64,000 nucleotides of DNA from JAJTFW01 sp046330075. Its GTDB lineage: Bacteria; Bacteroidota; Bacteroidia; AKYH767-A; OLB10. Position 1 is the stretch's first letter, and every line of letters starts with the position of its first letter. Under the pieces are notes generated by a model. That model saw only the letters and a program-made list of their open reading frames with translations. It was not told the DNA's origin and did not search any database. Shown here piece after piece: positions 55,461 through 63,728 of the stretch. A program made the position numbers and the translations under genes. Location: NCBI GenBank assembly GCA_046330075.1, contig JAXLTL010000010.1, forward strand, positions 50,823-114,822, given 5' to 3'.

Positions 55461-57329
55461 CTATCGCTTCACCACTTCACTTTTCGTCACTACACCACCG
55501 CTGGCATCCGTTACCACGAGGTGATACGTTCCGGCAGCGAGGTGGCCTGTGCGGAAATGAATGCCGTTTTCTCCGGCCATCACACTGCCGTTGAATATGG
55601 TGCCTGCAAGACCTCCTTTCGCATCGTAGAGCCGGATCAGAACGCGCCCGGGTGAAATCATATTGAATTTAACATATGCTTCGTCGGCCGATGGATTGGG
55701 AAATACCAGACTCTCTGCTTCAGGAACTTGATCTTCTGCACCAAGTGCGGTGGTAGTGTTGAATTCAGCAACCCAGGTGCGGGTAGTGTTTCCGAGTACT
55801 GTGTATGATCCGTTGGCCCATACATAACCCGGCTGATTATACTTGCGTTGTGATCCGGTATAGTCGCCCCAGCGTTCATCCCCCTGCAACATATTGGTAT
55901 AGGTGGTGCTGCCCTTGAAGATCACCGGTGTAGAGAACCCGGACGGGTCCCAGGCAATGGCAGCGGATCCCGGATAATTGGTGCTGCTGCTGAACAAATA
56001 ATTGATCACCGATTTCTGATCGCCGGGGTTGATGCCAGCATAGGAAATGTTAGGATATCCCAGACTTTGCGTTGCGTCGACATAAACATCGGCAGTCATC
56101 ACCGGAGTACCGCTGCTGAAATCAAGCATACCATGGTATATGCCATTGCGTCCGGTCACCGTGTCGAGGGAAGGAAATACAAACTGAATTTTATTGTCTT
56201 CCAGAAACCCGCCGAGAATCCTTGCGTCATTTACGATGAGTTTATTGGCATTGCCCTGCTGACTTACATTCACCGGCATCCGGTATTGGATTGGCGCCGT
56301 TACATGCTGGATGTTTACAGTAGCCCCTGCAGCCCCGATGGTATCGGTAACTTCTACAATGAAAACCGAGTCATTGCCGGCCGTAAAATTCCGGTTACTT
56401 AAAAAGAACATTCCCTGGCCTTGCGGACTGCTCCCGCCCTTGATCGGGCATAAATTTCGGATAGTCATACCGTTATAACCTATATTACTGTGCAAAACAG
56501 TGCTTAACGTCTGCCCCTGGTACCCATCGTCTTTTCTGATCTGCCAGATGATCGTTTGATTGAATCCGGTTTGCCAGCTAGAATCGTTGTATAGCAGATT
56601 AACGGTAATGAAGAGTTCATGTTCGCTGATGGCCATCATGGGGAAATCGGTCCATAAACCATTGCTGAGCGCATCTCCGGGTAAGGTATAGAAATTCCAG
56701 GCACCACTGGGCGCATTGGTTTGGGAAAACCCTACGATGATATTGCTGGTACTGTCAGTGAATCCATTCAGAAAGGCTACAATAAACCGATCGGTACCCG
56801 GATCGTAGAGGATCTTCGGATCAAACTCCTCTGAAACCAGACCCAGTGCTGTGCAGAGTGAATGAAGCGTATACGATCCATAGGTTAGATTATTCACCAG
56901 ATCGCGGGAAAGAATCATGGTATTACCGATACTGCTCATAAAATCAGCATTGGATACCGCCAGGTCATTATCATTCGGGAGAAAATAATTGAATCCGTTC
57001 CCGATCATATTTCTTGCCAGCACTGGCGCATTCGCTCCGGTTACACGCATCGCAGACTGACCATCCTTTCGCTCCGGATACTTCGCTGCAAGCATCGAAC
57101 GTGTAGCTTCAGCCTGCTGCCTGTCGGTGCCGGGATGTGGTTTGGGAAGATGCTGCACATCCAACAGAGGAAACCATGTATCAACATCTCTCGATAAATC
57201 GATCATCTTCCTTAACGGAAAATGCTGCACCGGCGAAGTGATCACCTGCGCTTGACTGAGAAGCGGAATAAACAGGAGTAGTAATGAGATTCCCTTCAGA
57301 GAACGGGACAATAGATGGTAGCGTTTCAT
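55461..57329 (-). CDS. T9SS-secreted surface protein, 622 aa, function unknown
   Basis: The signal peptide covers residues 1-27 (LLSQAQ). The body of about 500 residues reads as repeated beta strands with DPGTDRFIVAFLNG, FSQTNAPSGAWNFYTLPGD, FPMMAISEHELFITVN and ISYAGINPGDQ segments, a pattern expected of a beta-propeller-like fold. A type A sorting domain ends it (SLVFPNPSADE to VTKSEVVKR). No active-site motif is recognised. Its stop codon abuts the TTGCAGCC repeat tract, and no ordinary terminator is visible. Confidence 0.82.
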   Translation of the reverse strand: MKRYHLLSRSLKGISLLLLFIPLLSQAQVITSPVQHFPLRKMIDLSRDVDTWFPLLDVQHLPKPHPGTDRQQAEATRSMLAAKYPERKDGQSAMRVTGANAPVLARNMIGNGFNYFLPNDNDLAVSNADFMSSIGNTMILSRDLVNNLTYGSYTLHSLCTALGLVSEEFDPKILYDPGTDRFIVAFLNGFTDSTSNIIVGFSQTNAPSGAWNFYTLPGDALSNGLWTDFPMMAISEHELFITVNLLYNDSSWQTGFNQTIIWQIRKDDGYQGQTLSTVLHSNIGYNGMTIRNLCPIKGGSSPQGQGMFFLSNRNFTAGNDSVFIVEVTDTIGAAGATVNIQHVTAPIQYRMPVNVSQQGNANKLIVNDARILGGFLEDNKIQFVFPSLDTVTGRNGIYHGMLDFSSGTPVMTADVYVDATQSLGYPNISYAGINPGDQKSVINYLFSSSTNYPGSAAIAWDPSGFSTPVIFKGSTTYTNMLQGDERWGDYTGSQRKYNQPGYVWANGSYTVLGNTTRTWVAEFNTTTALGAEDQVPEAESLVFPNPSADEAYVKFNMISPGRVLIRLYDAKGGLAGTIFNGSVMAGENGIHFRTGHLAAGTYHLVVTDASGGVVTKSEVVKR

Positions 57330-57409
57330 ACGAGGCTGGTTTCGGTTGAGGTAAAGTTAAAAAATCCTTTCATGCAAAAGTCAACCAGACCCTTATGAAT
57401 TATGTCCCT

Positions 57410-57733
57410 CTAATCTGATAATTGCTTTTTTAAATCTGGAAGTATCTGCGTAACCACCGCCCATACAGCCTCAATATCCACACCCATATAATCGTGAATA
57501 AGCCGATCCCTCATACCCGCCATTTTCTTCCATTCAATTTCAGGATGAGCTTCCTTAAATGCAACAGGAACCTTTTTTGACGCTTCTCCGATTATCTCCA
57601 GATTTCTGATGACTGCATCCTGAACAAGAAATGTCTTTGAAAAATCTTCCCAGGTCAGACCTTGCGTAAATTCAAGAATCCGGTCAACAGAAAGCAGAAT
57701 ATGATGTATATAAATATTTACATCCTTGCTCAT
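57410..57733 (-). CDS. hepT: HepT-like HEPN ribonuclease (toxin)
   Basis: The protein has 107 residues, all helical, with the HEPN motif R-x4-H-x-Y (R75 DRLI H80 D Y82). HepT proteins are RNases that cut tRNA or mRNA and are silenced when the partner MntA transfers AMP to the Tyr of this motif. It overlaps the mntA gene by 4 bases, which is typical of the pair. Its position behind glyS means it may be co-transcribed with an aminoacyl-tRNA synthetase. Confidence 0.88.
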   Translation of the reverse strand: MSKDVNIYIHHILLSVDRILEFTQGLTWEDFSKTFLVQDAVIRNLEIIGEASKKVPVAFKEAHPEIEWKKMAGMRDRLIHDYMGVDIEAVWAVVTQILPDLKKQLSD

Positions 57734-58014
57734 ATCAGGATATATTTTATGTCCTTTTCTATAAAGGGCTTTATTTGTTCATTCAACGCCCGCAAGGTGA
57801 CTAAATCGACTTTTATACCCAGTTTCTCCGTTAGCTCCTGCTCTATACCTATTAAATCCAATAGATTCACAACTCTTCTGAAATCTATCAGCAAATCAAG
57901 ATCACTGTCTTTATGTTGTTCGCCACGAGCATAAGAACCGAAAACACCAATACACACCGGATCATACGGTCGTGTTATAGTTAAGATGAGTCCTGCCTGC
58001 TCTTTCGATATCAT
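57730..58014 (-). CDS. mntA: MntA-like minimal nucleotidyltransferase (antitoxin)
   Basis: The protein has 94 residues with the nucleotidyltransferase motif GS-x10-DxD (G26, S27, D38, D40), preceded by the VFGSYARG segment. In known pairs MntA inactivates HepT by adding AMP. It starts 8 bases after the glyS stop and overlaps hepT by 4 bases. Confidence 0.9.
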   Translation of the reverse strand: MISKEQAGLILTITRPYDPVCIGVFGSYARGEQHKDSDLDLLIDFRRVVNLLDLIGIEQELTEKLGIKVDLVTLRALNEQIKPFIEKDIKYILI

Positions 58015-58022
58015 TCCGGAAG

Positions 58023-59585
58023 TTATATTAATTTCATCAACTGATTCTGCAGACTCACTTTCTGATCAACCAGCATTGGCAATTGATCGATGGAAACACG
58101 TTCCTGCTGCATGGTATCGCGGTCGCGGAGGGTCACCATATTGTCTTCCAGTGTCTGGTGATCGATGGTGATGCACAATGGTGTGCCGATAGCATCCATG
58201 CGGCGGTACCGTTTGCCGATCGAGTCTTTCTCTTCGTAGATACAAAGATGGTTCAGCTTGAGCCGGTTCATGATCTCCCGTGCTTTTTCCGGTAATCCAT
58301 CCTTCTTCACCAGCGGCAACACAGCAATCTTGTAAGGCGCCAGGAAGGGCGGAATACGAAGGACCACGCGTGAACTGCCGTCTTCGAGTTGTTCCTCAGT
58401 GTAGGCTTGTGAGAGCGTAGCAAGGAAGAGACGATCGAGTCCGATAGAAGTTTCCACTACGTACGGGATGTAGTTCTCATTGTCTTCCGGATCGAAATAT
58501 TGCTGCTTGCGGCCGCTGTATTGTTCATGTGCCTTCAGATCGAAATCGGTACGCGAGTGAATGCCTTCGAGTTCTTTGAAACCAAAAGGGAATTCGAATT
58601 CGATATCGCAGGCAGCATTGGCGTAGTGCGCGAGCTTGATGTGATCGTGGAAACGGTATTTGCTCTCGGGGAATCCCAGACTCCGGTGCCAGCTGATTCT
58701 GGTCTCCTTCCACTTGTTGTACCATTCGAGTTCGGTGCCGGGCTTCACGAAGAACTGCATCTCCATCTGTTCAAATTCACGCATGCGGAAGATAAACTGA
58801 CGGGCTACAATTTCATTGCGGAAAGCTTTTCCGGTTTGTGCAATACCGAACGGAATTTTCATACGTCCGGTCTTCTGCACATTGAGGAAGTTCACAAAAA
58901 TACCTTGCGCCGTTTCAGGACGGAGATAGATGGTACTCGACTCATCACTCACAGACCCCAGCTGCGTGCTGAACATCAGGTTGAACTGACGTACGTCGGT
59001 CCAGTTGCGGGTGCCGCTTACCGGACAAGTAATTTCCAGATCAATGATGATCTGCTTTACCTCATCGAGGTTATTGGCTTCGAGTGCCGTTTTAAAACGT
59101 GCATTGATTTCATCGATCTTCTTCTGATTCTCCATCACCCGCGGATTCGTTTCGCGGAACATCTTTTCATCGAAATTCTCGAAACGCGCTTTCGCTTTCT
59201 CCACTTCCTTCTGAATCTTCGCTTCGATTTTGGCCACGTGTTCTTCGATCAACACATCAGCACGATACCGTTTCTTCGAATCTTTATTATCGATCAGCGG
59301 ATCATTGAACGCATCTACGTGTCCGGAAGCTTTCCAGGTAGTAGGATGCATGAAGATAGCCGCATCGATGCCCACGATGTTCTCATTGAGCTGCACCATC
59401 GCTTTCCACCAGTAATCGCGGAGGTTCTTTTTCAGTTCCGCGCCCATCTGGCCGTAATCATATACTGCACTCAGTCCGTCGTAAATCTCCGACGACTGAA
59501 AGATGAATCCGTATTCTTTACTGTGGCTGATGATATTCTTGAAAAGCTCTTCGCCGGTGAATTTTTTTACTGTAGGAGTTGACAT
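58023..59585 (-). CDS. glyS: Glycyl-tRNA synthetase, dimeric type
   Basis: The protein has 520 residues, the single-chain class II enzyme of the archaeal/eukaryal and many bacterial lines. Class II motif 2 is in FRNEI...FRMREFEQMEMQFF, an RPETAQGIFVNF segment binds glycine and ATP, and SIGLDRLFLA gives motif 3 (a GLDR Arg). The C-terminal anticodon-binding domain (PYKIAVLPLVKKDG) completes it. It attaches glycine to tRNA-Gly. A -7 element stands only 4 bases before the ATG. Confidence 0.96.
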   Translation of the reverse strand: MSTPTVKKFTGEELFKNIISHSKEYGFIFQSSEIYDGLSAVYDYGQMGAELKKNLRDYWWKAMVQLNENIVGIDAAIFMHPTTWKASGHVDAFNDPLIDNKDSKKRYRADVLIEEHVAKIEAKIQKEVEKAKARFENFDEKMFRETNPRVMENQKKIDEINARFKTALEANNLDEVKQIIIDLEITCPVSGTRNWTDVRQFNLMFSTQLGSVSDESSTIYLRPETAQGIFVNFLNVQKTGRMKIPFGIAQTGKAFRNEIVARQFIFRMREFEQMEMQFFVKPGTELEWYNKWKETRISWHRSLGFPESKYRFHDHIKLAHYANAACDIEFEFPFGFKELEGIHSRTDFDLKAHEQYSGRKQQYFDPEDNENYIPYVVETSIGLDRLFLATLSQAYTEEQLEDGSSRVVLRIPPFLAPYKIAVLPLVKKDGLPEKAREIMNRLKLNHLCIYEEKDSIGKRYRRMDAIGTPLCITIDHQTLEDNMVTLRDRDTMQQERVSIDQLPMLVDQKVSLQNQLMKLI

Positions 59586-59589
59586 GCTG

Positions 59590-59597
59590 CAAAAATA
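59590..59597 (-). promoter_or_regulatory. Bacteroidota -7 element (TATTTTTG) for glyS
   Basis: An exact match on the minus strand, ending 4 bases before the glyS ATG. Confidence 0.7.
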
Positions 59598-59708
59598 GAG
59601 AATTGAGGCATTGTTACGTCGGGGGAGTGCGGTTGGTTGCAGGAGTTTTAAACACTGATAATCAGACGCTCACCACTTCGGCTCATGGGGACGACAGCTT
59701 GAAAATTG

Positions 59709-59716
59709 TACTTTTG
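59709..59716 (+). promoter_or_regulatory. Bacteroidota -7 element (TACTTTTG) for the cysteine desulfurase
   Basis: An exact TAnnTTTG match, 7 bases before the ATG at 59724. The open frame begins with a TTG codon upstream of this element, so the later ATG is the real start. Confidence 0.7.
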
Positions 59717-59723
59717 CGCCCGC

Positions 59724-60869
59724 ATGCAATCCATCTATCTCGACTACAACAGCACCACACCGGTGGATCCTCTTGTGCTGGACACCATGATGCCCTATTT
59801 CTCGGAGAAGTTCGGGAATGCAGCAAGTCACACCCATGCCTGGGGCTGGACCGCAGCAGGTGTTGTGGAGAAAGCCCGGCAAGAAGTGGCTGCGCTGATC
59901 AATGCGGGTCCGGAGGAGATCATTTTTACATCCGGTGCCACCGAGGCTATCAACCTGGCCATGCGTGGAGTGATGGAGGTGTATGCCGTGAAAGGAAAAC
60001 ATCTGATTGTAGCGGCCACCGAACATAAAGCCGTACTGGATACAGCCGAAGATCTGCAACGCAACGGAGCCATCGTCGATTATCTCTCCGTTGATCGCGA
60101 AGGGCGAATTGATTTATCCGCACTGGAACAAACCATACGGCCCGATACAGTGCTGGTATGTGTGATGATGGCCAACAACGAAACCGGAACGATGCAACCG
60201 GTGGAAGAAATCGCACGTATCTGCAAAGCGAAGGAAACTCTTTTCTTCTGCGATACCACACAGGCGATTGGCAAAACACGGGTCGATGTACAGGAGCTAG
60301 GTCTGCATCTCTGCACGATCTCTGCGCATAAAATGTACGGGCCGAAAGGCATCGGTGCGCTCTATGTACGGCGAAAGGAACCGAGAGTGAAACTGGTTGC
60401 GGAGATCACCGGCGGTGGACATGAACGCGGACTCCGTTCCGGCACCTTGAATGTACCGGCTATTGTAGGATTCGGTGCTGCTGCTGTTCAAGCGAAACAG
60501 AACACCTGGGACTATGGCATGCATACATCAAAATGGAGAACGATTCTTGAGCAGCAGTTAACGGAAGATGGAAGAGGATTCATCAATGGCTGCATCCGTG
60601 CGCGCATTCCGAATACTACAAACATTACATTTCCCGGAATTAAAGCAGAAAAATTAATCAAAGCAATTCCGGAGATCGGCATCAGCATGGGCTCAGCCTG
60701 TTCCTCTGCATTGCCTCAGCCAAGTCATGTTTTGAAAGCCATGGGGCTCAGCGATGAAGAAATTTACAGCAGTGTGCGGATTAGTCTGGGCAAGGAAACG
60801 ACAGAAGAAGAAATCAGGCAAGCCATACTTCGGATAGGCGGGGCGTTAGAAAAATTAAGAAATTCTTAA
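59724..60869 (+). CDS. Cysteine desulfurase (NifS/IscS type)
   Basis: The protein has 381 residues from the ATG at 59724. It starts MQSIYLDYNSTTPVDP, has SGATEAINLA (PLP phosphate region), DTTQAIGK (PLP Asp/Gln region), SAHKMYGPKG (Lys binding PLP) and SMGSACSSALPQPSH (catalytic Cys loop). It removes sulfur from cysteine for Fe-S clusters and tRNA thiolation. Whether it is IscS or NifS-like within the family cannot be told. It is divergent from glyS. A hemerythrin-like gene follows after about 210 bases. Confidence 0.93.
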   Translation: MQSIYLDYNSTTPVDPLVLDTMMPYFSEKFGNAASHTHAWGWTAAGVVEKARQEVAALINAGPEEIIFTSGATEAINLAMRGVMEVYAVKGKHLIVAATEHKAVLDTAEDLQRNGAIVDYLSVDREGRIDLSALEQTIRPDTVLVCVMMANNETGTMQPVEEIARICKAKETLFFCDTTQAIGKTRVDVQELGLHLCTISAHKMYGPKGIGALYVRRKEPRVKLVAEITGGGHERGLRSGTLNVPAIVGFGAAAVQAKQNTWDYGMHTSKWRTILEQQLTEDGRGFINGCIRARIPNTTNITFPGIKAEKLIKAIPEIGISMGSACSSALPQPSHVLKAMGLSDEEIYSSVRISLGKETTEEEIRQAILRIGGALEKLRNS

Positions 60870-61043
60870 TACACGGATCACGACTGTCGCCCGGCCAATA
60901 ATAGCCGGACTCATCCATGTTTTCAACTGACAATTTTGCAAAACGGTATTTACCAATGAATTAAGGCTGAATAAAGATGTGGCTTTGTTCATAACCCGAT
61001 GGCCAATTTGACAATTCTCAGTCTGACAGCAATCTGTAAATCT

Positions 61044-61051
61044 TATTTTTG
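61044..61051 (+). promoter_or_regulatory. Bacteroidota -7 element (TATTTTTG)
   Basis: An exact TAnnTTTG match 26 bases before the ATG at 61078. Confidence 0.6.
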
Positions 61052-61077
61052 TTTTCCCACTGCATTTCCTGCAAACC

Positions 61078-61770
61078 ATGTTTCCCGCACCCTACACCGG
61101 ACAAATTCTCCAGCGCTATGCGCTTCCTTACAAAGGGAAGCAGCAGATTCTGCTGTTGGATGATCTCGTGCACGAGCTGGCGCATGCCTTTGAGATGCCG
61201 GCGGGGTTTGATGCAATGGCCTTCGATTCATTTCCCATCGAATTCATCATCGATTACATCCGCCGTACACACCGGCTGTATCTGCTGCGCAAATTGCCGG
61301 AGATGGAACAAAGCATTTATCTCCTGCTGCAGGATTATTCTGACGATCATCCGCTCCTTTGTATCCTCTTCGACTTTTACTGTGACTATAAGAAAGATTT
61401 AAGTCACCATATCCTGGAAGAAGAGCAAGAGTTATTGCCTTATGTCGATTTTCTCCTCGACACCGAAGAAAACGGCCTCGACACGTACACGTTTTATCGC
61501 CGCACCAGCAACTATTCACTCGATACCTTTGCGCACGATCACCACGACAATACGGAAAAAGACCTCCACCAGATTCGTGAAACGATTTTAAGTCACGAAC
61601 CACCTGCCACCAATGCAACACCGTATCGTATTCTTGTGCAGCAACTGCAAAATTTCGAACGCGATTTGACCGTACACGGACTCATCGAAGATCATGTGCT
61701 GATTCCACGTATGAAAAAAGTGGAAGATGTGCTGAACGCCGAATTTTTACGCAGGGTGAAAGGGAATTAA
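61078..61770 (+). CDS. Hemerythrin-like di-iron protein, RIC/YtfE-like
   Basis: The protein has 230 residues and is cytoplasmic. A helical bundle carries the iron-ligand pattern: His65 in RRTHRLYL, His110 and Glu114-116 in SHHILEEEQELLPY, His153/155/156 in FAHDHHDNTE, and His200, Glu204 and His206 in HGLIEDHVLIPRM. The FPIEFIIDYIRRTH segment is typical of the RIC (repair of iron centres; ScdA/YtfE) family, here without the N-terminal ScdA domain. It is likely to repair or protect Fe-S clusters under nitrosative or oxidative stress. The placement behind a cysteine desulfurase fits this, but separate promoters are present. Confidence 0.8.
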   Translation: MFPAPYTGQILQRYALPYKGKQQILLLDDLVHELAHAFEMPAGFDAMAFDSFPIEFIIDYIRRTHRLYLLRKLPEMEQSIYLLLQDYSDDHPLLCILFDFYCDYKKDLSHHILEEEQELLPYVDFLLDTEENGLDTYTFYRRTSNYSLDTFAHDHHDNTEKDLHQIRETILSHEPPATNATPYRILVQQLQNFERDLTVHGLIEDHVLIPRMKKVEDVLNAEFLRRVKGN

Positions 61771-61846
61771 TCCAGGCTTTAAATTATATTTAACTGTATT
61801 ATAGGTCTTTAATTGATCGTAAGTTGCACTAAAGGACAACTTAGTG

Positions 61847-61854
61847 TATATTTG
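61847..61854 (+). promoter_or_regulatory. Bacteroidota -7 element (TATATTTG) with -33 TTG for higBA
   Basis: An exact TAnnTTTG match ending 4 bases before the ATG at 61859, with TTG at 61824-61826 at suitable spacing (20 bases). It rules out the GTG start at 61844. Confidence 0.75.
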
Positions 61855-61858
61855 TGAT

Positions 61859-62197
61859 ATGAATAAATACAGGACCATTGTATTTTACAAGGACCATTTC
61901 CAGAAGTTTTTCAATCTGCAATCCAATAAAGTAAAAGATAAAATTATCTGGACATTCGACCTGGTAGAAAAGTTAGAAAGAGTACCCGAAACCTATCTCA
62001 AACATGTTGAAGATACAGATGGATTATACGAAATCAGAGTTCAGTTCAGTAGCGACATCTTTCGTATTTTCTGTTTCTTCGACGACGGACAACTGGTAGT
62101 GGTTGCAAATGGTTTTCAAAAAAAATCACAAAAGACCCTAAAAAAAGAAATTGAAAAAGCCCTTACAATTAAAACTGCATACGAAAATGAAAAATAG
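61859..62197 (+). CDS. higB: HigB-like type II toxin
   Basis: The protein has 112 residues of the RelE/ParE superfamily, HigB/Gp49-like branch, with the core YEIRVQFSSDIFRIFCFF, then VVANGFQKKSQKT near the C-terminus. This family cuts mRNA on the ribosome. The start at 61859 is set by the -7 element. The antitoxin gene overlaps it by 11 bases, the toxin-first order typical of higBA. Confidence 0.9.
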   Translation: MNKYRTIVFYKDHFQKFFNLQSNKVKDKIIWTFDLVEKLERVPETYLKHVEDTDGLYEIRVQFSSDIFRIFCFFDDGQLVVVANGFQKKSQKTLKKEIEKALTIKTAYENEK

Positions 62198-62486
62198 GAA
62201 TGTGATTTCCCTTGAAGCGTTCAAAGAAAAGAACTACGGTAAGCGTGGTACCAAACGACGTGAGGCGTTAGAAGCAGCCTCTGAAAACTACTTTATTGGC
62301 GTCTTATTACAACAAGCTCGTCTGGCCAAAGGATTGACACAGGAGGAACTTGCTGAAAAAGTGGGGACTACCAAATCCTATATATCCAAAATAGAAAACA
62401 ACATCAAAGAAGTACGCATCTCTACACTTCAAAAAATTGTAGAACTGGGATTGGGCGGGCAATTGGAACTGGCGATAAAATTTTAA
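62187..62486 (+). CDS. higA: HigA-like antitoxin, XRE-type HTH
   Basis: The protein has 99 residues with an XRE/Cro helix-turn-helix (QARLAKGLTQEELAEKVGTT and KSYISKIENN), so it binds DNA and the toxin. The ATG at 62187 lies inside the 3' end of higB. It should repress its own promoter at 61847. The spacer to nrdB (62487-62747) holds only palindromes. Confidence 0.9.
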   Translation: MKNRNVISLEAFKEKNYGKRGTKRREALEAASENYFIGVLLQQARLAKGLTQEELAEKVGTTKSYISKIENNIKEVRISTLQKIVELGLGGQLELAIKF

Positions 62487-62560
62487 TATACTCTTTGCGG
62501 AGAAATCCACACGAAGCGAAAACGCTCTTCTTGTTTCTATGTTTTTCAGTCTTGACGACT

Positions 62561-62577
62561 CCTTTTTAATTTCCGAC
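62561..62577. repeat. Left arm of the terminator palindrome, stray copy
   Basis: The 17 bases are the same as the left arm at 62654-62670, preceded by the same GACTC. The right arm is missing, so it is probably a broken palindrome copy. Confidence 0.75.
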
Positions 62578-62599
62578 GAAGTCCTTTGCGTTTTTGGGC

Positions 62600-62650
62600 C
62601 ATGAAGCAGAGACTCCGGCAAACTCCCGTTTGCCGAAGTCACGCTTCATG
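62600..62650. repeat. CATGAAGC...GCTTCATG nested palindrome
   Basis: Outer stem 62600-62607 with 62643-62650; inner perfect 8-bp stem 62616-62623 with 62628-62635, loop TCCC. The flanks resemble those at 55230-55285, with a different inner stem. Confidence 0.88.
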
Positions 62651-62653
62651 ACT

Positions 62654-62690
62654 CCTTTTTAATTTCCGACTTCGTCGGAAATTAAAAAGG
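62654..62690. terminator. Bidirectional terminator palindrome between higA and nrdB
   Basis: A perfect 17-bp stem (62654-62670 with 62674-62690), loop TTC, with T-runs and A-runs inside the arms. Suited to stop transcription from both sides. Confidence 0.85.
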
Positions 62691-62747
62691 GCACCGAAAT
62701 CCTCTCGCATAGGATAACAGTGCCCGGGTTGATTGGAGAATAAACTC

Positions 62748-63728
62748 TTAGAAGTCTTCGTCGAATTTTACTTCCTGGCTTTCGCGGTCGACGCCAACGC
62801 CGGCTTTTTTGTATTCAGAAACACGCTTCTCGAAGAAGTTGGTTTTTCCTTCGAGGGAGATGGTTTCCATGAAGTCGAATGGATTTTCGCTGTTGTAAAC
62901 TTTCGGGTAACCGAGTGAATTCAGGAGACGGTCGGCTACGAACTCGATGTACTGACACATGAGTTTCGCATTCATACCGATCAGATTCACCGGAATAGCA
63001 TCGGTAACGAACTCCTGCTCGATGCGTACGGCATCGGTGATGATCGCAGTTACTTCTTCCTGTGTCAATTTGTTTTTCAACATGCTGTACAGGAGACAGG
63101 CGAAATCGCAGTGCAGACCTTCATCGCGGGAGATGAATTCATTGGAGGTAGCAAGACCGGGCATTAATCCACGCTTCTTGAGCCAGAAGATCGAACAGAA
63201 AGAACCACTGAAGAAGATGCCTTCCACCGCTGCAAATGCAACGAGTCGCTGCACAAAACTTCCATTCTCGATATAACGTAATGCCCACTCTGCTTTTTTC
63301 TTTACGCAGGGAACAGTTTCCATGGCATGGAAAAGACGGTGTTTCTCAGCCGGATCTTTTACGTATGTATCGATCAGCAGTGAATACATCTCAGAGTGGA
63401 TGTTTTCAATCATGATCTGGAAACCATAGAAGCAACGTGCTTCGGGAAGCTGCACCGCATTCATCATGTTCACCGCCAGGTTTTCATTCACGATACCATC
63501 GCTGGCAGCAAAGAAAGCAAGTACGTGGGTGATGAAATGACGTTCGCCATCGTTCAGGCGCTCCCAGTCTTTCAGATCGGCAGAGAGATCCACTTCCTCT
63601 GCGGTCCAGAAACTGTTCTCCGCTTTTTTATACATCTCCCAGATTTTATCATACTTAATCGGGAAGAGAACGAAACGATCTTTATTCTCCTGCAGGAGGA
63701 GCTCATCGGCCATGTAATTGTTGCCCAT
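62748..63728 (-). CDS. nrdB: Ribonucleoside-diphosphate reductase, class I beta subunit
   Basis: The protein has 326 residues if it starts at 63728 (MGNNYMADEL); a start at 63713 (MADEL) is also possible. Di-iron and radical residues are all present: Asp77, Glu108, His111, Tyr115 (radical), Glu169, Glu203 and His206, in SDGIV, ENIHSEMY, VEGIFF and RDEGLHCDF. The tail FDEDF fits the R1-binding end. It makes the tyrosyl radical for deoxynucleotide synthesis. The frame stays open further upstream to 63815, but that extension lacks family similarity. The partner nrdA is not in the window. Confidence 0.95.
   Translation of the reverse strand: MGNNYMADELLLQENKDRFVLFPIKYDKIWEMYKKAENSFWTAEEVDLSADLKDWERLNDGERHFITHVLAFFAASDGIVNENLAVNMMNAVQLPEARCFYGFQIMIENIHSEMYSLLIDTYVKDPAEKHRLFHAMETVPCVKKKAEWALRYIENGSFVQRLVAFAAVEGIFFSGSFCSIFWLKKRGLMPGLATSNEFISRDEGLHCDFACLLYSMLKNKLTQEEVTAIITDAVRIEQEFVTDAIPVNLIGMNAKLMCQYIEFVADRLLNSLGYPKVYNSENPFDFMETISLEGKTNFFEKRVSEYKKAGVGVDRESQEVKFDEDF

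Noticed and set aside
58500..59582. A 360-codon open frame antisense to glyS
   Set aside because: It is a shadow of glyS: Cys/His/Phe-rich composition and no family similarity.
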